Source: Sulfurospirillaceae bacterium (GTDB lineage Bacteria > Campylobacterota > Campylobacteria > Campylobacterales > Sulfurospirillaceae). Taken from it: a stretch of DNA of 35,904 nucleotides. The stretch lies in NCBI GenBank assembly GCA_028692875.1, contig JAQUWL010000021.1, positions 1-35,904 on the forward strand, in the 5' to 3' direction. Shown here in pieces: positions 35,788-35,904 of the stretch. The first letter of the stretch is position 1; every line of letters starts with the position of its first letter. The position numbers and the translations under genes are program-made. The notes below the pieces were generated by a model. The model was not told the origin of the DNA. It was given only the letters and a program-made list of their open reading frames with translations, and made no database searches.

Positions 35788-35904
35788 TGTCAAAATAACT
35801 GTGTAAATCCAAAAATTTAATTTATCAGGAAGGCTTGAAAGTTGCTTTATCTGGTAAATTTATTCAAAGGATTTACAAATGAACATTTTAAATAAAGAAG
35901 AACT
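35785..35904 (+). mobile_element. IS256-family insertion sequence, left end (truncated by the window)
   Basis: The end sequence GTGTCAAAATAACTGTG (35788-35804) is typical of IS256-family terminal repeats. About 75 bases later a transposase reading frame begins. The exact outer boundary (about 35783-35788) needs the other end to define. Confidence 0.75.
35879..35904 (+). CDS. IS256-type transposase (N-terminal start only)
   Basis: The ATG at 35879 with AAAGG upstream encodes MNILNKEEL before the window ends. The start and its distance from the terminal repeat fit a mutator-type (IS256) transposase; the catalytic domain is not in view. Confidence 0.7.

Overview
The window is a chromosomal segment from a Campylobacterota (epsilonproteobacterial) organism, probably Sulfurimonas-like; the genus cannot be fixed from sequence alone. 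The main evidence is a napC-less nitrate reductase operon with napL and a terminal napD (napG-H-B-F-L-D), a stand-alone FlhB C-terminal homologue (FlhX) behind a FliK-like protein, low G+C, and a CIRCE-type operator before groES-groEL.

Layout. 1-4358: 3' part of a periplasmic nitrate reductase (nap) operon, ending with a PAS-domain gene. 4480-9968: housekeeping genes (ychF, psd, a DbpA-type helicase, yebC-like, lhgO). 9951-12393: a YgbA-family gene, the FliK-like/FlhX pair and a hicA stump. 12390-14537: an orphan hicB, an IS3-type transposase remnant, and a short (class III-like) hybrid cluster protein gene behind a perfect FNR-type box. 14695-18674: an RhlE-type helicase, a tetraheme cytochrome divergent from a DUF4405 membrane protein, and a CsgG-like lipoprotein gene split by a frameshift at an A7 run. 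18738-20724: groEL, groES and their operator. 20839-22963: an AsmA/TamB-like protein and a CAU-anticodon tRNA. 23065-35741: a run of nucleic-acid-processing genes in one orientation: sbcD, sbcC, a PrrC/RloC-like AAA_13 ATPase, a HEPN-like partner, a Cas4-like/DEDD double nuclease (DUF2779), and a 1601-residue DEDD exonuclease-RecQ-UvrD fusion. The next gene is cut after 12 codons by an IS256-type element that runs off the window.

Two things stand out. First, the 8-base palindrome TACATGTA (usually TTACATGTAA or CTACATGTAA) occurs about 31 times by hand count, where base composition predicts one or two. In genes it mostly reads Leu-His-Val; outside genes it sits in or beside terminator hairpins and at start regions. 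It looks like a genome-wide iterated palindrome, comparable in kind to HIP1 or to DNA uptake sequences. Second, the 23-36 kb stretch looks like a defence or DNA-processing island. The ATPase/HEPN pair and the giant helicase contain no copy of the palindrome and are AT-rich, whereas sbcCD (10 copies) and the DUF2779 gene (3 copies) carry it, so the ATPase/HEPN pair looks like a later insertion between sbcC and the DUF2779 gene.

Functionally, NapGH feed quinol electrons toward the nitrate reductase through NapB, with NapF, NapL and NapD as assembly or accessory factors. The hcp and ygbA-family genes fit protection against the nitrosative stress that nitrate respiration brings.
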